Source: DASZFV01 sp036494575
Lineage (GTDB): Bacteria; Myxococcota_A; Polyangia; Fen-1088
Length of the DNA stretch: 64,000 bases
NCBI GenBank assembly: GCA_036494575.1
Contig: DASXOE010000154.1
Span: 1-64,000 of the forward strand
Direction of reading: 5' to 3'
The notes under the pieces are model-generated. The model made no database searches and was not told the DNA's origin. It saw nothing but the letters and a program-made list of their open reading frames with translations. How positions within the stretch are numbered: the first letter of the stretch is position 1; every line of letters begins with the position of its first letter. Positions 51,084 through 58,520 of this stretch are shown here, one piece after another. A program made the translations under genes and the position numbers.

Positions 51084-52445
51084 TTACCCAAAAATCGACG
51101 CGTCGCCCGCGCGCGTCGTGAGCTTGCCGTTCGACATGAGCCCGAGCTCCTCCAGCCAGGCCTCGAACTCGGGCGCGGGGCGCAGGCCCATGAGCTGCCG
51201 CAACGTCGCGTCGTCGTGGAACGAGGTCGACTGGTAGTTGAGCATGACGTCGTCGCCCATGGGCAGACCCATGAAGAAGTTGCAGCCCGCCGTCGTGAGC
51301 AGCACCTCGAGGTTCTCGAGGTCGTTCTGGTCGGCGTCGGCGTGATTCGTGTAGCACGCGTCGCAGCCCATCGAGATGCCGTGCAGCTTGCCCATGAAGT
51401 GGTCCTCGAGGCCGGCGCGCGTGATCTGGCGCGCGTCGTAGAGATACTCGGGGCCGATGAAGCCGACGACCGTGTTGACGAGGAACGGGCGGTAGTGGCG
51501 CGCGAGGCCGTAGTTGCGCGCCTCGAGCGTCATCTGATCGGCGCCGTGGTGCGCGTCGGCCGAGAGCGCCGAGCCCTGGCCCGTCTCGAAGTACATGACG
51601 TTGGGGCCCGCGCACTGGCCGAGCTTGAGCGTCATGTCGTGGGCCTCGTCGAGGAGCGCGAGTGTGACGCCGAAGCTGCGCAGCGCCTTCTCCGTGCCCG
51701 CGATCGACTGGAACATGAGCCCGAGCGCGGCGCCCTGCTCGAGCGCCTTCATCTGCGTCGTGACGTGGGCGAGGCAGCAGTTCTGCGTGGGCACGCGCCA
51801 CGTGCGCATGAAATCGCCTGTGGCGTTCAAGATGGCCGCCGTCTGCGTGGGATTGTCGGTCACGGGGTTGACGCCGATGACGGCGTCGCCCGCGCCGAAG
51901 GAGAGCCCGTCGCGCAGCGACGCGAGGATGCCCTCGATCGAATCGGACGGGTGGTTCGGCTGCAGGCGCACCGAGAGGCGCCCGGGGAGGCCGACGGTGT
52001 TCGTCGCGTGCACGACGACGCGAATCTTGCGCGCCGCGACGATGAGGTCGAGGTTCGTCATGAGCTTGGCGCAGGCCGCGATCATCTCGCTCGTGAGGCC
52101 GCGCCCGAGGCGCAAGAGCTCGGCGCCGTCGTTGCGATCGTCGAGCACGTACTCGCGCAGGCGCGAGACCGTCCACGACTTCACGGAGTCGTAGACCGGG
52201 CGCTGCAGGTCGTCGAAAATGAGGCGCGTCACGGCGTCTTCCTCGGGCGGCACGACCGGGTGCTCGTGCAGGTCCGCCAGGGTCAGCTCGGCGAGCACCC
52301 GCTTGGCCGCGACGCGCTCGGAGACGCTCGCCGCAGCCACGCCCGCGAGCCGATCACCCGACTTCTCCTCGTTGGCCTTCGCGAGCACGTCCTTGACGTC
52401 TCGAAACCGGTACGTGGTTCCGCGCAACGTCGCCCCGAGGTTCAT
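51084..52445 (-). CDS. eutB: Ethanolamine ammonia-lyase large subunit EutB
   Basis: 453 residues from ATG 52445, exactly the E. coli EutB length. TIM-barrel catalytic subunit. Seen: RGTTYRFRDVKDVLAKANEEKSGD at the start, VHATNTVGLPGRLSVRLQPNHP, GDAVIGVNPVTDN, and MGCDACYTNHADADQND, NFFMGLPMGDDVMLNYQSTSFHDDAT, all family blocks including substrate- and cofactor-contact residues. First gene of the eut operon. No eut regulator, permease or EutH/EutA reactivase is in the window; reactivation factor EutA may be elsewhere. Confidence 0.97.
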   Translation of the reverse strand: MNLGATLRGTTYRFRDVKDVLAKANEEKSGDRLAGVAAASVSERVAAKRVLAELTLADLHEHPVVPPEEDAVTRLIFDDLQRPVYDSVKSWTVSRLREYVLDDRNDGAELLRLGRGLTSEMIAACAKLMTNLDLIVAARKIRVVVHATNTVGLPGRLSVRLQPNHPSDSIEGILASLRDGLSFGAGDAVIGVNPVTDNPTQTAAILNATGDFMRTWRVPTQNCCLAHVTTQMKALEQGAALGLMFQSIAGTEKALRSFGVTLALLDEAHDMTLKLGQCAGPNVMYFETGQGSALSADAHHGADQMTLEARNYGLARHYRPFLVNTVVGFIGPEYLYDARQITRAGLEDHFMGKLHGISMGCDACYTNHADADQNDLENLEVLLTTAGCNFFMGLPMGDDVMLNYQSTSFHDDATLRQLMGLRPAPEFEAWLEELGLMSNGKLTTRAGDASIFG

Positions 52446-52468
52446 CGGAGGCGCGACCGTACCACGAA

Positions 52469-52678
52469 CTACGTCTTCGGCCTCCACGTGAAGGGCACGC
52501 GGCACATCACGCAGTCGAGCACGGTGCCCACCATCTCGCCCCGCGACGCTTCGGTGAGCACCCAGGGACGGATCTCCCAGGGCGGGTTGTGGCGGACGTG
52601 CTGCTCGTGCCCGCACTCGAGCTCGGCGATCCAGTGCTGGTTCGCGTCCTGGTGAAATCCCGTGATGCGCCGGCGCAT
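52469..52678 (-). CDS. DUF3565 domain protein
   Basis: 69 residues from ATG 52678. The pattern GFHQDANQHWIAELECGHEQHVRHNPPW...VLTEASRGEMVGTVLDCVMC is the whole DUF3565 domain, which carries a conserved Cys/His set (CGHxxH, CxxC) and may bind zinc. Function unknown. It lies 23 nt before eutB on the same strand, so it may share a promoter with eut, though this is not a known eut gene. A 466-codon frame over the whole region is a shadow. Confidence 0.88.
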   Translation of the reverse strand: MRRRITGFHQDANQHWIAELECGHEQHVRHNPPWEIRPWVLTEASRGEMVGTVLDCVMCRVPFTWRPKT

Positions 52679-52695
52679 CGGTTCTTCCTCGCCCT

Positions 52696-53853
52696 TCAAC
52701 GACCGGCGCGCAGGAAGCGCAGGATCGTCTGCTCGGCGAGCTGCTCGCCGAGGCCCCCGAAGATGAAGTCGAAGGCGTGCTGCCCGTAGGGCACGACGAG
52801 CACCTCGTGCCGCACGCCCGCCGCGGAGAGCTTCGCGTCCATGACCTCCGTGTGCGCGAGCGGCACGAAGGCGTCGTGGCCACCGTGCAGAAGCAGCGTG
52901 GGCGGGGCAGCCGACGTGACGTGCGTCAGCGGTGAGAGCAGCCGGAAACGTTCGGGCTGCGTCGCCGGTGTGCCGCCGACGTAGCTCCCCAGGCGGCCGG
53001 GCGTGTCGAAGACCCGCGGGTTCGTGGGGTGGTTCCAGGCCCAAACGAGATCGGTGGGACCGTAGAACGAGATGACGGAAGCGACGTGGGTGTCCCCGGC
53101 CGCGCAGCTCGGCGGCAAAGCCGGTTCGTCCGGCGCGTAAGCGGCGAGCATCGCGAGGTGCGCGCCGGCCGAGCGCCCGAGCAGCGTGACGCGCGCCGGG
53201 TCGACCTCGACGCCGACGTCGCGCGCGTGCCGTTTGACCCAGCCGATGGCGCATTTGACGTCGCCGATGGCCGTTTGCCACGTGGGCTGCGGCCCGAGCC
53301 GGTACTGGACGTCGAAGACGGCCCAGCCGTGCTCCGCGAGCCAGGCGCTCATGCGCGGCGCGCTGCCCTTGTCGCCCGCGGACCACCCGCCCTCGTGCAG
53401 CACGATGATCGCGGGCGCGCGCGCCGCGGCGCTCGCCGGCGGCGTGGGCCGATAGACGTCGAGCGCGAGCGCCTGACCGCCAATCGTGTTGTACACCACC
53501 GTTTGCGACGGGTGACCGCCGTCCTCGTCGACGGGCGCCCGCAGGTAACGCGCGAAATCGATGGCGACGTGGTTCTTCACGCCGACGCGCAAGGCCTGCG
53601 CGGGCGGAACGCACGCGACGGCGACGATGGCGAGGCCGAGCGTCGTCTGTACGACGATCCAGGCGCGTGCCTGCGACAGGCGGGCCAATCCCGCCGCCAA
53701 GACGACGGCCGCCACGACGAAGAGGGTCTTCTCGTCGAAGAAGATCGCGAGGTAAGACGCCGCCTTCGTTGGCGCGGGCAGGACGAGGAGGGCGGCGACG
53801 GCCGCTGCGGCGAGGGTCAAGAGAATGGAGACCCAGCGGGCCAGCGCGCGCAC
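52696..53853 (-). CDS. Alpha/beta-hydrolase esterase with N-terminal membrane segments
   Basis: 385 residues. The first ~90 residues form about three hydrophobic helices, then a HSL/BD-FAE-like hydrolase: HEGGW oxyanion block (usual HGGG/HGGxW), nucleophile GRSAGAH with the GxSxG Ser, then an acid in GGHDAFVP and a catalytic His in PYGQHAF. Predicted carboxylesterase acting at the membrane; substrate unknown. It is 17 nt before the DUF3565 gene on the same strand. Confidence 0.9.
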   Translation of the reverse strand: MRALARWVSILLTLAAAAVAALLVLPAPTKAASYLAIFFDEKTLFVVAAVVLAAGLARLSQARAWIVVQTTLGLAIVAVACVPPAQALRVGVKNHVAIDFARYLRAPVDEDGGHPSQTVVYNTIGGQALALDVYRPTPPASAAARAPAIIVLHEGGWSAGDKGSAPRMSAWLAEHGWAVFDVQYRLGPQPTWQTAIGDVKCAIGWVKRHARDVGVEVDPARVTLLGRSAGAHLAMLAAYAPDEPALPPSCAAGDTHVASVISFYGPTDLVWAWNHPTNPRVFDTPGRLGSYVGGTPATQPERFRLLSPLTHVTSAAPPTLLLHGGHDAFVPLAHTEVMDAKLSAAGVRHEVLVVPYGQHAFDFIFGGLGEQLAEQTILRFLRAGR

Positions 53854-53898
53854 GGACAGACACTACCACGCGGTCGTGCGCGTCCCGATCTCAGGCCT

Positions 53899-54756
53899 TC
53901 ACGACCGATGCCGACTTCGGAAGCTTCGGGCGGGTTCTTCCCGTTCGTCTGCATGCCCCGCTGGCCGCGTTCCCTCGTCGTTGACCTTCACGAGGGGGGC
54001 CAGGAATGCGTTCAGAGCCGCCACGACGGGGGCGGGGACGTCGTGGCCGCCGTCGAAGGGCACCCAGGTCACCTTCAGGCCCGCGGCGGCGAGCTCGTGC
54101 GCGAAGCTTTCGTCGGCGGCGAAAGGCAGGATGCGATCGGCGCGGCCGTGCGAAATGAAGACCGGCAGGCCGGCCCGTCGCGCGAAGCCGCGCCGCCAGG
54201 TCGCGACGTCCACCGGGGTCCCCGAAAGGAGCACGAGCGCCGTGATGACGTCGTCCGTCGTGAACGCGATCTCGCTCGCGACCATGGCGCCTTGCGAGAA
54301 GCCCCCGAGCACGAGGGGGCCGGACGAGGCGCGCTCGCGGACGAGCGCGCGCACGCTCGCAGCGGCGACGTCGATGCCCGGGGGGTGGAACGCGGCGAGG
54401 TCCGGCAGCTGGCTGCCCGCGTGAACGTGAGATTCGAGGTCGAGCCGCCACCAGGCCCGGCCGCCGATCGGACCGTCTGGCGGGCGGGTCGCCTCGGGAG
54501 CTTGCGGGAAAATGTACCGGGTCCCGGGCGGCAAGACGATCGTCGTCGCGAACGGCACCCAATCGGTCGCCTTCGCGGCGTATCCGTGGAGCAGCACGAG
54601 CGTCGGTGGTCCCTCGCCGCCGCGCACGACGGCGGCGAGGTGCGACAGGTGGGTGCGGCCCGCATGCGACGCGGCGCCCACGAGGAGGGAAGCGAACGCC
54701 AGGGCGGCCAGAGCCGGCGCACGGTGCGGATGACGCCTCGCCTCGGGTGTGCTCAC
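53899..54756 (-). CDS. Alpha/beta-hydrolase (carboxylesterase/phospholipase family), exported
   Basis: 285 residues from GTG 54756 with GAGG upstream. A signal-like hydrophobic stretch (HRAPALAALAFASLLVGAASHAG) starts the protein. The fold shows LVLLHGYAAKATDW oxyanion block, nucleophile GFSQGAM, acid in SHGRADRILPF and His in FDGGHDVP, the layout of the small carboxylesterase/lysophospholipase family (EstB/YpfH-like). The last ~20 residues are basic. It is 45 nt upstream of the other esterase on the same strand. Long frames above 54756 are shadows. Confidence 0.85.
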   Translation of the reverse strand: MSTPEARRHPHRAPALAALAFASLLVGAASHAGRTHLSHLAAVVRGGEGPPTLVLLHGYAAKATDWVPFATTIVLPPGTRYIFPQAPEATRPPDGPIGGRAWWRLDLESHVHAGSQLPDLAAFHPPGIDVAAASVRALVRERASSGPLVLGGFSQGAMVASEIAFTTDDVITALVLLSGTPVDVATWRRGFARRAGLPVFISHGRADRILPFAADESFAHELAAAGLKVTWVPFDGGHDVPAPVVAALNAFLAPLVKVNDEGTRPAGHADEREEPARSFRSRHRS

Positions 54757-54870
54757 GAGCCTCGAACATAAGACCGCGCGGCCGGAGGAGAAGAGCGCAG
54801 CGCTCCTGAATCGTCGCCCTCGGGCGTCGACTCGACCTGCGCGTCCTCGACGGGACCTTTGCGGCTCACC

Positions 54871-54900
54871 AGAACGCTCGACCGTGGTCGCGGGCGTTCT
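54871..54900. other. Hairpin in the esterase/peptide intergenic region
   Basis: AGAACGC (54871-54877) pairs with GCGTTCT (54894-54900), and an inner CGACC/GGTCG stem fits between them. It lies about 70 nt downstream (minus strand) of the repeat-peptide stop. It may end that transcript; no U-run follows. The rest of 54757-54968 shows no gene. Confidence 0.45.
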
Positions 54901-54968
54901 GTTCCGCGGGTCGCAAAACCGGCCGATCGGAAGGACCTGGCCGCGGCGCGACCGCGCGGAGGAGGTCG

Positions 54969-55142
54969 TCAGCAGACCGAAGAGAGGGCGCGGCTGTGGT
55001 TGCCGGTGGCGAGGCCGCCGGCCTTGACGGCGGAGCGGACCTTGAGGCCGGCGCGGTTGTGGTTGCCGGTGGCGAGGCCGCCGGCCTTGATTCCGGCCTT
55101 GATCGCGAGGGTCGTCTTCGTGGTCTTCGTCGAGGTCGTCAT
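54969..55142 (-). CDS. Small repeat peptide with two 21-residue KAGG...NHxR units; unknown family
   Basis: 57 residues from ATG 55142, chosen because AAGGAGA lies 6 nt upstream; another ATG at 55148 is too close to it. A Thr/Lys-rich leader (about 12 residues) is followed by two repeats of pattern Lx[IV][KR][AS]x[IV]KAGGLATGNH[NS]RA, then ALSSVC ending in the only Cys. The organisation (short leader, repeated core-like units, terminal Cys) resembles multi-core RiPP precursors, but no maturase is in the window. I recall similar KAGG/NHN peptides in other genomes without assigned role and cannot verify this. Confidence 0.6.
   Translation of the reverse strand: MTTSTKTTKTTLAIKAGIKAGGLATGNHNRAGLKVRSAVKAGGLATGNHSRALSSVC
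54995..55090. repeat. Two 33-bp direct repeats inside the small peptide gene
   Basis: TGTGGTTGCCGGTGGCGAGG... (33 bp) occurs identically at 54995-55027 and 55058-55090, a 63-bp period. They code the KAGGLATGNH part of each 21-residue unit. The DNA identity of the core block, while the linkers between differ, suggests either recent duplication or selection on the exact residues. Confidence 0.9.
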
Positions 55143-55195
55143 TTTCATTCTCCTTGGTTCGTTGTTGGCGTTGGGGACGCCTGACCTCGATTGCA

Positions 55196-55231
55196 GCTGG
55201 CGTGCCAGCACGAACCCCGCAGAAACTGCGG
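55196..55231 (-). promoter_or_regulatory. Structured 5' leader of the repeat peptide
   Basis: Two compact hairpins lie in the region before the peptide's ATG (minus strand): GCTGGC/GCCAGC (55196-55201 / 55204-55209, palindromic) and CCGCAG/CTGCGG (55217-55222 / 55226-55231) with an AAA/TTT triloop. The ribosome-binding site lies about 50 nt below them. They may stabilise or control the mRNA. Confidence 0.5.
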
Positions 55232-55256
55232 TGTTTGCGCGCGCGCGCTCGTGTGC

Positions 55257-55281
55257 GCGAAGGTGAAGGCAGAGCCTTCGC
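55257..55281. terminator. Stem-loop after the TAXI-protein gene
   Basis: GCGAAGG (55257-55263) pairs with CCTTCGC (55275-55281). It lies 14 nt below the stop of the TAXI-protein gene on the minus strand. An inner AAGGC/GCCTT pair (about 55265-55278) competes with the outer stem. It may act as a terminator, without a U-run. Confidence 0.5.
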
Positions 55282-55294
55282 GCTCGTCATATGA

Positions 55295-56626
55295 CTAGGG
55301 CGCCGGCGCCGGGGCGAGGCGGCGGCGCACCATGGCGACATGGTCGCGCAGGACGTAGAGCTGGTCCGCGAAGGAGAGCGGCGTCTTGATCTCGTCGACG
55401 GCGTGCTGAATGTCGTCGAGCTTTTGCGCGATCTGGCGGCGTTGCTCGTCGGTGTGCGCCGTCATGATCTCGCGCTCGATTCCCATGAGCGCGCCGTACC
55501 ACCGATAGATGCGCGAGCGCACGCGCCAGCGATAAAGCGACGGCGCCGCGCGCGTCGCGGGCACGACGATGACGAGCAGCGGCAGTATGACGACGAGCAC
55601 GCGGTCGAGGAGGCTCGCGAGCCAGAAGGGCAGCCGCTTGTAGAGGAACTGGCCGCCCGATTTGTAGTAGCGCTCGGCGTCGCTGCTGATGGGGAAGTCA
55701 TGCTCGAGCGGCGCGGGGTACTCGCCCGCCGTACGGTACATGCCCGGGCCGCTGTGGATCTCGCGCGCCGCCGCGATGAGGAGGTCCGACAGCGCGGGGT
55801 GCAGGTCCCGGTGCGCGACGAGCTCGACCGCGGGACCGACGAGCGCCACGTTCTCCGACGGATAGTCCTTGCCGAGATCCATGGCGCCCTCGGGGAGCGT
55901 GAGGTGCGTGAGGAACTTCAGGCGGCGCACGTAGCCGTCGGCCTGACGGAAGCTCATGAGGCGCACGCCGGGTGCCTCGCGCAGGCTCCGCATCACCTGC
56001 GGCGTCGCCGAGTCGCCCATGAGGAACGCGGCGTCGACCTTGCCGGTCGCGAGCGAACGGGCCGCCTCTTCGCCGTGCTCGGCGACGAGCGTCGCCGACT
56101 TGTCGTCCATGTCGTTGGCTTTGAGCAGCTTGAGCGCGAGCGCGTGCGTGCCGCTGCCCACGGTGCCGATGGCGATGCGCTTGCCGCGCAGCTCCGCGAG
56201 GCGATCGATGGGCTGCGGCAGGCGGTAGTAGACCATGAGCGGCTGGGTGAACACCGTGCCCAGCGAGACGAGGTTGGAGATGTCGACGCCGTCGGCGAGG
56301 CCGCCCTGCACGAAGCCGACGTCGATGGCCGACTTGCGATCGGCGAGGCGCTCGAGGTTGTCGAGCGCGCCCTCGGAAGGAACGATCTCGACCTTGACGC
56401 CGTGGCTCTCGATGATCTTCTTGTACCTCTCGGCGAGGTTGCGGTAGCTGCTGCCCGCCGAGCCGCTGATCATGCGGAAGTGGCTGGGCGGCGCCGACTG
56501 CATGAGCTTCGCGGCGAAGGCGCCCGCCGCCATGATGACGAGCAAGATGGGCACGCCGATGCCGAGGACGTCGCGCCACGAGACGGCGCGAAGACGTTCG
56601 AGGCGCGTGCCGGCGGCGTCGCTCAT
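55295..56626 (-). CDS. TAXI-family TRAP transporter solute-binding protein, membrane-anchored
   Basis: 443 residues. A membrane helix near residues 20-40 is followed by a TAXI solute-binding domain: MISGSAGSSYRNLAERYKKIIESHGVKVEIVPSEGALDNLERL, then DVGFVQGG, GTVFTQPLMVYYRL, GKRIAIGTVGSGTHALALKLL and KVDAAFLMG. About residues 330-360 hold a second membrane helix (PFWLASLLDRVLVVILPLLVIVVPA), and the last ~85 residues are a helical cytoplasmic-side domain. TAXI proteins usually pair with TRAP membrane subunits; none are nearby. A signalling or regulatory role is therefore possible. Confidence 0.9.
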   Translation of the reverse strand: MSDAAGTRLERLRAVSWRDVLGIGVPILLVIMAAGAFAAKLMQSAPPSHFRMISGSAGSSYRNLAERYKKIIESHGVKVEIVPSEGALDNLERLADRKSAIDVGFVQGGLADGVDISNLVSLGTVFTQPLMVYYRLPQPIDRLAELRGKRIAIGTVGSGTHALALKLLKANDMDDKSATLVAEHGEEAARSLATGKVDAAFLMGDSATPQVMRSLREAPGVRLMSFRQADGYVRRLKFLTHLTLPEGAMDLGKDYPSENVALVGPAVELVAHRDLHPALSDLLIAAAREIHSGPGMYRTAGEYPAPLEHDFPISSDAERYYKSGGQFLYKRLPFWLASLLDRVLVVILPLLVIVVPATRAAPSLYRWRVRSRIYRWYGALMGIEREIMTAHTDEQRRQIAQKLDDIQHAVDEIKTPLSFADQLYVLRDHVAMVRRRLAPAPAP

Positions 56627-56651
56627 GACGGCGCGATTGTACCCGGACTCC

Positions 56652-57923
56652 TCACCCGCGGGTGCGCACGCTCACGGCGCGCCCGTGGGCCTGCAGGCCC
56701 TCCACCTCGGCGAGCGCCTCGATGTCGCCGCCCTGGGCGCGCAGCGCCGCGGCGTCGTACTCGATGAGGGAGGTGCGCTTGACGAAGTCGGCGACGCCGA
56801 GCGGCGAGAAGAAGCGGGCGCTGCCGCCCGTGGGCAGCACGTGGCTCGGCCCCGCCATGTAGTCGCCCACCGACTCGGGCGTGTGCGCCCCCATGAAGAG
56901 CGCGCCCGCCGTCGTGATCCGCTCGCCGACGGCGCGCGCGTCGCGCAGCGCGAGCTCGGCGTGCTCGGGCGCGAGCAGGTTCATGACCCGCACGACCTCG
57001 TCGACGCCGTCGACGACGATGAGCGCGCCGTGGTCGCGCAGCGCCGCCTCGGCGATCTTGCGCCGCGGCAGGCCCTTGACCTGCCGCTCGATCTCGGCGG
57101 CGATGCGCTTGCCGACGTCGCGGCCCACGGCGATGAGGATCGGCACGGCCAGCACGTCGTGCTCGGCCTGCGCGAGCAGATCGGCGGCCACCCAGCTCGG
57201 GTCGACGCTGTCGTCGGCGGCCACGACGAGCTCCGTGGGACCGGCGATCGAGTCGATGCCGACGTCGCCGAAGACGAGGCGCTTGGCGGCCGCGACGTAG
57301 GCGTTGCCCGGGCCTACGATCTTGTCGACGCGCGGCACGCTCTCCGTGCCGTAGGCGAAGGCCGCGATGGCTTGCGCGCCGCCCATGACGAACACGCGAT
57401 CGACGCCGGACTCGAGCGCCGCCGCCAGCGTCTCGGGCGACGGCCCCGGCGTCGTCATGATGATCTCGCGCACGCCCGCGACCTTGGCGGGCACGGCCGT
57501 CATCACGACCGTCGACGGGTAGCGCGCCGTCCCGCCCGGCACGTAGAGGCCCACGCGCGCGAGCGGCGCGACGCGCAGGCCGACGCGCGCGCCGTCCTCG
57601 CGCAGCTCGAAGGAGGAGTACGTCTCGCGCTCGTGGAAGCGACGCACGCGCGCGGCGGCGCGCTCGATCGCGAGGCGCACGCCCGGTGCGACGTGGCTCG
57701 CCTGTTCGAGCCAGGTCGCGCGCGGCAGCTCGAGCGCGTCGAGTGAGCGCTGCTCGAACTTCTCGGTGAGGTCGCGGACTGCGGCGTCCCCGCGCCGGCG
57801 CACCTGGTGGATGACGTCGCGGGCCGCCGCCTCGATCGACGGCGGCGTCTCTGCGCTGCGTTCGCAGAGCGGACGCAAGCGCGCGGAATAATCCGGGTCC
57901 TTGGCGTCGATGATTCGCAGCAT
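56652..57923 (-). CDS. hisD: Histidinol dehydrogenase
   Basis: 423 residues from ATG 57923 (an extension to 57995 is not needed). It catalyses the last two steps of His synthesis, histidinol to histidine, with NAD+ and zinc. Seen: GLYVPGGTARYPSTVVM, VDKIVGPGNAYVAAAKRLVFGDVGIDSIAGPTE, LLAQAEHD with candidate zinc ligands Gln252/His255, LAPEHAEL with catalytic Glu320/His321, and GSARFFSPLGVADFVKRTS. Length is normal (about 430). No other his genes are in the window, so the pathway is dispersed. Confidence 0.96.
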   Translation of the reverse strand: MLRIIDAKDPDYSARLRPLCERSAETPPSIEAAARDVIHQVRRRGDAAVRDLTEKFEQRSLDALELPRATWLEQASHVAPGVRLAIERAAARVRRFHERETYSSFELREDGARVGLRVAPLARVGLYVPGGTARYPSTVVMTAVPAKVAGVREIIMTTPGPSPETLAAALESGVDRVFVMGGAQAIAAFAYGTESVPRVDKIVGPGNAYVAAAKRLVFGDVGIDSIAGPTELVVAADDSVDPSWVAADLLAQAEHDVLAVPILIAVGRDVGKRIAAEIERQVKGLPRRKIAEAALRDHGALIVVDGVDEVVRVMNLLAPEHAELALRDARAVGERITTAGALFMGAHTPESVGDYMAGPSHVLPTGGSARFFSPLGVADFVKRTSLIEYDAAALRAQGGDIEALAEVEGLQAHGRAVSVRTRG

Positions 57924-58102
57924 CTCATCTCCAGCATAGGGACTCGGTTTCCGAAATGCCACTGGGCCGCCGCGCGCGTAACCGCCGCGACACACGCACT
58001 GGCGCGCTCTTCGTGAACGAATTACACGCGCCGTTCATTTTTCAGGGGGGCCCTCCGCACGCGGCGGGTGTAGCGTGAAAAGGTCGAAGGAAGGAGGGCA
58101 GC

Positions 58103-58513
58103 ATGGGTCATTCGGGGAATGGGAGAAGGGGGCGAGACGGGCTCACCGTCGGGTCTGTTTTCGGGTCCGTTTTCGGGTCCGTTTTCGACGAAGTGGCGCA
58201 CGTACGCGCGCGCTTCGCGGTCGATCCGTCGACGCCGGCGCGGCTGGCCGACGCGTGGACGGCGCCGACGGGCACGACGGAGGAGGACGAGGCGGAGTTC
58301 GTCGACGCCATGGCCGACTGCTTGAGCGTCGGCCTGCCGCTCGAGGCGGCCCTCGCGTCGTGGCGCTCCGGCACGCTCGAGGTCACGAGCGCGGAAGACG
58401 AGAACGACGAGAACGACGAGAACGACGAAGTCGACGACGGGCTCGGGGGCGAGACGACAGGCGTCTATGATCCGCGCCACCAGGGCAGTCGCCGCCGCGT
58501 CGTCGAGACGTGA
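58103..58513 (+). CDS. Acidic low-complexity protein, unknown
   Basis: 136 residues, with a strong AAGGAGGG site before the ATG. It has a triple GSVF unit near residues 17-28 and a (DEN)3 run near 99-107, both from short tandem DNA repeats. The middle (RARFAVDPSTPARLADAWTAPTGTTEEDEAEFVDAMADCL...EAALASWRSG) looks folded and helical. No family recognised. It lies convergent with the peptide deformylase gene. The strong ribosome-binding site supports a real gene. Confidence 0.7.
   Translation: MGHSGNGRRGRDGLTVGSVFGSVFGSVFDEVAHVRARFAVDPSTPARLADAWTAPTGTTEEDEAEFVDAMADCLSVGLPLEAALASWRSGTLEVTSAEDENDENDENDEVDDGLGGETTGVYDPRHQGSRRRVVET
58151..58186. repeat. 12-bp tandem repeat, three copies
   Basis: GGG[TC][TC]GTTTTC-type units (GGGTCTGTTTTC, then GGGTCCGTTTTC twice) at 58151-58186, coding GSVF three times. 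T-rich for this genome. Confidence 0.9.
58397..58423. repeat. 9-bp tandem repeat, three copies
   Basis: GACGAGAAC three times at 58397-58423, coding (DEN)3 in the acidic protein. In-frame repeats of this kind can change length without frameshift. Confidence 0.9.
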
Positions 58514-58520
58514 CGATGCC

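Noticed and set aside
48847..52176. A 1109-codon frame that appears to extend eutLT upstream
   Set aside because: The part before GTG 50232 is Arg/Ala-rich noise opposite eutC/eutB reading frames; the GTG start overlaps eutC neatly.
54757..54968. Possible gene between the exported esterase and the repeat peptide
   Set aside because: Frames on both strands are Arg-rich and unsupported; only a hairpin at 54871-54900 is visible.
53899..55341. A 480-codon frame that would extend the exported esterase across the repeat peptide
   Set aside because: Residues before GTG 54756 have no conserved pattern, and the repeat peptide with a good ribosome-binding site lies within this stretch in another frame.
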